This document shows positions 12,662 through 15,034 of a stretch of DNA of 15,034 nt, piece after piece. Numbering within the stretch: the first letter of the stretch is position 1; the number at the start of each line of letters is the position of its first letter. A program made the translations under genes and the position numbers. This stretch comes from JBBSWB01 sp038046465 (GTDB lineage Archaea; Nanobdellota; Nanobdellia; Woesearchaeales; GW2011-AR9): positions 1 through 15,034 of the forward strand of contig JBBSWB010000074.1 of assembly GCA_038046465.1 (NCBI GenBank), written 5' to 3'. Under the pieces are notes generated by a model. The model saw only the letters and a list, made by a program, of their open reading frames with translations, was not told the origin of the DNA and did not search any database.

Positions 12662-13342
12662 TCAAAACTCTCCCAACTTCTTCTGCTTCTTGCTTTCTTC
12701 AACGTCTTTAAAAGACCGCCATTTCTTCCTGAACAAAGTAGGAAATTGGTCGTAATATTTTTCCAGAAACTCTTTGGTCTTGGGATCGCTCATGTATCCG
12801 GAACCAAAATCGATTCCAATCTCTTTCTTTAACCGCTCCACTTGCCGGTCGCGGATAACTTTGGCTATCACTGATGCAGCAGAAACCACAATATGGTTTT
12901 TATCAGCTTTATGTTCAACAATTAATTCTGCTTTGTCCTTAACTGCTTTGCTTAAACGGGAAGTAACATATTCTTTGTAGGCCGCGAGATTAGGACTGGG
13001 ACAATCAAGAATAATAGTATGCGAATCTAATTCAGAAACCATGCGAGCAGAAGTATCTGCCTCTAACCAATTTAAATTTGATTCTGCTTCAGTTAACGAG
13101 AGATCAATAGCATCCGGTTCAATTACTTCAATCCTAAAATCCTGCACCACTTCCCGAATGCGGTCAAATAATTCTTCCCTGACTTCTGGGCTTAACATTT
13201 TACTGTCTTTTACGCCCATCCAGGTTAATTTCTTTTGGTCTTCTTCTTTTACGGCTAAAGCTACCATGACCATTGGACCAAGGACTGGGCCACGGCCTGC
13301 TTCGTCTACACCTACGATGATTTTAGATTTCTGAACAGACAT
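12662..13342 (-). CDS. rnhB: Ribonuclease HII
   Basis: Nicks RNA:DNA hybrids and single ribonucleotides in DNA (ribonucleotide excision repair, primer removal). At 226 residues it is the usual archaeal size. The catalytic DEDD set is intact: D13 and E14 (GVDEAGRGPVLGP), D113 (ILDCPSPN, in place of the common VDG), D147 (HKADKNHIVVSAASVIAK). The FGSGYMSDPKTKEFL segment follows (174-188). The last seven residues, QKKLGEF, match the PIP-box pattern Q..L..F, as in other archaeal RNases HII that bind PCNA; the polymerase in this window ends in a similar peptide. It is encoded directly before RNase HIII on the same strand. Its ATG lies about 29 nt from a TATA-like box. Confidence 0.95.
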   Translation of the reverse strand: MSVQKSKIIVGVDEAGRGPVLGPMVMVALAVKEEDQKKLTWMGVKDSKMLSPEVREELFDRIREVVQDFRIEVIEPDAIDLSLTEAESNLNWLEADTSARMVSELDSHTIILDCPSPNLAAYKEYVTSRLSKAVKDKAELIVEHKADKNHIVVSAASVIAKVIRDRQVERLKKEIGIDFGSGYMSDPKTKEFLEKYYDQFPTLFRKKWRSFKDVEESKKQKKLGEF

Positions 13343-13366
13343 ATTTAATTACATTTAGAAAGCGCA

Positions 13367-13375
13367 CTTAAAAAA
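13367..13375 (-). promoter_or_regulatory. TATA-like box of the RNase HII gene
   Basis: Minus strand TTTTTTAAG, centred about 29 nt before ATG 13342, consistent with a leaderless start. Confidence 0.4.
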
Positions 13376-13393
13376 GTTTATTAAAAAGAGATT

Positions 13394-13819
13394 CTATTTT
13401 TGCAAAGCCCCATATACTTTGTCTGCAAGATTTTTGCAAGGAATTAAAAAAGAATAATCAGCATGTGTTTCAAATCCGGGTTCCTTTTTCCAAGAATCGT
13501 TCCTTCTTCCCATTCCTGTGTGAATTAATATTTTTTTTCCAGTGTATTCTTCAGCAGTTAATCTAGCAAACCAATCCGTTTCTGACGGGTAGGGCGCCCA
13601 AATAATCGCATAAGGTGGCGGCCCCCTTATTCTATTTACACCAACATAATCCCCCATTTTAATAGACTGAGCCCATTCCTTATCTTCTTTAGAAAGAACA
13701 TCAGCTAAGCTTACAAAGTTAAACTTCTTTTTACCTTGTTAAGATCTTTTCTTAAGCACTTCAACAAGCGGCCCTAAACAAGAATATAATTCACAAGATT
13801 GAAAAATCACTTGCCTCAT
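13394..13819 (-). pseudogene. Unknown ORF interrupted by one in-frame TAA, coupled to the winged-helix gene
   Basis: From ATG 13819 the frame encodes 26 residues (start MRQVIFQSCELYSCLG), meets TAA at 13739-13741, and then stays open in the same frame for 115 more codons to the stop at 13394. The ATG lies 2 nt after the stop of the winged-helix gene, as in tight operons, which argues that it is the original start and that the gene of about 141 codons carries a nonsense mutation. The alternative is a shorter live gene from ATG 13657 (87 residues), which has no Shine-Dalgarno site and no clear TATA box. I do not recognise the protein: the distal part is mixed alpha/beta with GPPPYAIIWAPYP, KKILIHTGMGRR and ADYSFLIPC. 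Readthrough or a sequencing error could also explain the stop. Confidence 0.55.
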
Positions 13820-13821
13820 TT

Positions 13822-14112
13822 TTACAACCCAAATGCATCAGTGAATTCTCTCATTCGTCTAAATTCGGCTAAGAAAGATAAACCTTTTTCAGTTATCTTA
13901 ACTACTTTAGATGGTCTTCTTTTCTTTTTCACTGGCTCTTCTTCAATTACAACTAATTCTTTCTGAATTAATTCTTCTAAATAACTATTTAATAGCTTGT
14001 GAGAAAGATTAGATTTATACATTAAATGAGTTGGTTTGATAACGCCGCCTTTATTTTGAATAGCTAACAGTACATCAAAAACCAATTCCAATCGAGATCT
14101 TCTTGAACTCAT
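13822..14112 (-). CDS. Archaeal winged-helix DNA-binding regulator (HTH_45-like)
   Basis: A 96-residue, basic, single-domain protein. The helices RSRLELVFDVLLAI and KPTHLMYKSNLSHKLL, followed by LNSYLEELIQKELVVI and a basic wing (KKKRRPSKVVKITEKG), match the archaeal HTH_45 winged-helix pattern (typically R..LEII..IL..I.....K.T.IMYKANLSY..L..YL..L...GLI). Such small proteins act as local transcription regulators, often as dimers. The downstream ORF begins 2 nt after its stop. An inverted repeat just upstream (14141-14159) could be its own operator. The start ATG 14112 is supported by alignment to the usual N-terminus of the family. Confidence 0.88.
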   Translation of the reverse strand: MSSRRSRLELVFDVLLAIQNKGGVIKPTHLMYKSNLSHKLLNSYLEELIQKELVVIEEEPVKKKRRPSKVVKITEKGLSFLAEFRRMREFTDAFGL

Positions 14113-14130
14113 GTATTTACCTTGTTTTTT

Positions 14131-14159
14131 AATTTATTTTACTTAATGATTACTTAAGT
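14131..14159 (-). promoter_or_regulatory. Weak TATA box with adjoining inverted repeat, possible autoregulatory operator
   Basis: An AAAATAAATT box (minus strand, 14131-14140) sits about 24 nt before ATG 14112. Directly upstream is ACTTAA-TGATTAC-TTAAGT (14141-14159), a 6-bp inverted repeat over the place where TFB would bind. A winged-helix dimer bound there would block or assist initiation. Such AT-rich palindromes also arise by chance. Confidence 0.3.
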
Positions 14160-14197
14160 TTCAAATTATTTTTTAATTTATTATTAACTCACACTCT

Positions 14198-14908
14198 TCA
14201 TTTCTTTCTAATTACTTTGCGATAAGTACATAACAGCAATAAAAATCCTAACAACAATAATACTTCTCCGATTACATACAAACTGCTATTAAGGGAAACA
14301 AACGCAAAACACAAATAAGCAAACAACACAAAGATAAATGCCACTAATACTGAAAAAGCATTTTTATTGTTGTTAGTATTAAGATAATTCTTGTAATAGT
14401 TTAAGACGATCAAGCTTAACAATACTGCGCTGGTCAAGTAAAAGACCACGTATTCAAAATTACTTACTACGGAAATTAACAGCACCAAATAAACAAATAA
14501 GCCGATTTGACTTAATTCAAAATATTTATTCAACCTATCCCGGGGCTTTTGTGAGATTAAAAAAATCAACAACCAAGCTCCCAACATGGAAGCCATCTGT
14601 ATGAAAAAGCCTGCGCGATAAAATAAATCTGCATATCTTAAATGCGCACCGGTTGCTGGAGCTAATACTGTAGCTACGGTTTCCCGTATAGGAAAAGAGT
14701 ACAGTATGCCGTTGGTAAACATTTTAAAGATTAAACTTAATGAAACTAAGATGAACGCTAAAGAGAAATAAGCATATTTGTTTTCTTTATTGATGCGATA
14801 AACCCGCCAGCTATAGGCAGCAATCAACAGAGCGATGATTAGAACTATTCCTTCAAACAACAAATCATAACCATTAAACCACCCTGGCGTATAAAACAAG
14901 CGAAACAT
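14198..14908 (-). CDS. Seven-TM integral membrane protein, function unknown
   Basis: A 236-residue protein with about seven hydrophobic helices (near 16-34, 46-68, 95-117, 130-149, 152-171, 184-204 and 209-229) and short loops. A longer polar loop (69-93) follows helix 2, and the C-terminus is basic (TYRKVIRKK). Charge placement suggests that the C-terminus and the loops with SWRVYRINKENK and SQKPRDR are cytoplasmic. There is no conserved transporter, protease or rhodopsin lysine motif that I can identify. Comparable small seven-helix proteins of unknown role are frequent in DPANN genomes, but homology is not claimed. The promoter places the transcript start at or next to the ATG. It lies upstream of, and on the same strand as, the winged-helix gene, with an 85-bp gap. 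Confidence 0.8.
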   Translation of the reverse strand: MFRLFYTPGWFNGYDLLFEGIVLIIALLIAAYSWRVYRINKENKYAYFSLAFILVSLSLIFKMFTNGILYSFPIRETVATVLAPATGAHLRYADLFYRAGFFIQMASMLGAWLLIFLISQKPRDRLNKYFELSQIGLFVYLVLLISVVSNFEYVVFYLTSAVLLSLIVLNYYKNYLNTNNNKNAFSVLVAFIFVLFAYLCFAFVSLNSSLYVIGEVLLLLGFLLLLCTYRKVIRKK

Positions 14909-14930
14909 AATAATAAAACCCCCTATTTTA

Positions 14931-14938
14931 CTTTATAG
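14931..14938 (-). promoter_or_regulatory. TATA box of the seven-TM protein gene
   Basis: Minus strand CTATAAAG, centred about 27 nt before ATG 14908. A GGGGG run lies between them but 11 nt from the ATG, too far for a typical Shine-Dalgarno site. Confidence 0.5.
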
Positions 14939-15034
14939 TAGCAAATTTACTGCTGCCCTTTAAAAAGTTTATGGATTTGTGTAATACTTCAGTAACCTGA
15001 AGCACTTTTGAGTATCTCCTGCATTTCCAACAAA

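Noticed and set aside
13739..13741. Recoding of the TAA as selenocysteine or pyrrolysine.
   Set aside because: Those use TGA and TAG; TAA is not recoded in that way, so a nonsense change or a separate gene start is preferred.
14987..15002. Hairpin CTTCAG-TAAC-CTGAAG near the right edge.
   Set aside because: A single 6-bp hairpin without a T run or flanking context; it may lie inside an edge gene.
14928..15034. Minus-strand frame open at the right edge (about 35 codons, with CWKC) ending at 14928.
   Set aside because: Too short to judge. Its end overlaps the TATA box of the seven-TM gene, and another minus frame is also open there. It might be the tail of a neighbouring gene, but support is weak.

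Overview
The window is AT-rich archaeal DNA, most likely from a DPANN archaeon close to Woesearchaeota or Pacearchaeota; that placement is inferred from gene content and no 16S or marker tree was possible. Archaeal signs are a family B replicative polymerase with a C-terminal PCNA-binding peptide, an RNase HII with a similar tail, an HTH_45-type winged helix, a tRNA with bulge-helix-bulge introns, and TATA boxes about 25-30 nt before start codons, implying many leaderless mRNAs. Two genes (1881-3140 and 7759-8877) instead have clear Shine-Dalgarno sites.

Layout. 66-935 (-) is an NAD(P)H-hydrate dehydratase. 1154-1867 (+) is an unknown single-pass membrane protein. 1881-3140 (-) is an ornithine-aminotransferase-like class III enzyme. 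3297-3416 (+) is a tRNA, best read as Ile(UAU), with a 32-nt anticodon-loop intron and a 14-nt T-loop intron. A perfect 31-bp direct repeat of the tRNA 3' end plus its terminator (3396-3426 and 4590-4620) brackets a 1,194-bp unit holding only an APH-fold kinase gene with its own promoter. This looks like site-specific integration into a tRNA gene, with no integrase present. 4659-5204 (+) is a membrane-anchored LamG-like protein.

5225-7663 (-) is DNA polymerase B, divergent from a saccharopine dehydrogenase-like or lysine 6-dehydrogenase-like oxidoreductase (7759-8877, +). Next come two HIT-fold genes transcribed together (9473-10360 then 8898-9470, -); both lack the catalytic middle histidine, and the larger carries an Ada-like zinc module. 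The 305-bp gap 10361-10665 holds a compact, extensively self-complementary segment (about 10411-10600) that looks like an unrecognised structured RNA with its own TATA box. 10666-11775 (+) is an EEP-superfamily hydrolase. RNase HIII (11806-12606, -) and RNase HII (12662-13342, -) lie side by side.

The right end has a winged-helix regulator (13822-14112, -) followed 2 nt later by an unknown ORF broken by one in-frame TAA (13394-13819), then a seven-TM membrane protein (14198-14908, -).

Functionally the middle and right of the window are rich in nucleic-acid and nucleotide enzymes: PolB, two RNases H that can remove RNA from RNA:DNA hybrids, an EEP hydrolase and nucleotide-binding HIT proteins. 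The strongest leads are the tRNA-borne one-gene cassette with its double-intron tRNA, the candidate structured RNA, and the paired inactive-looking HIT proteins.
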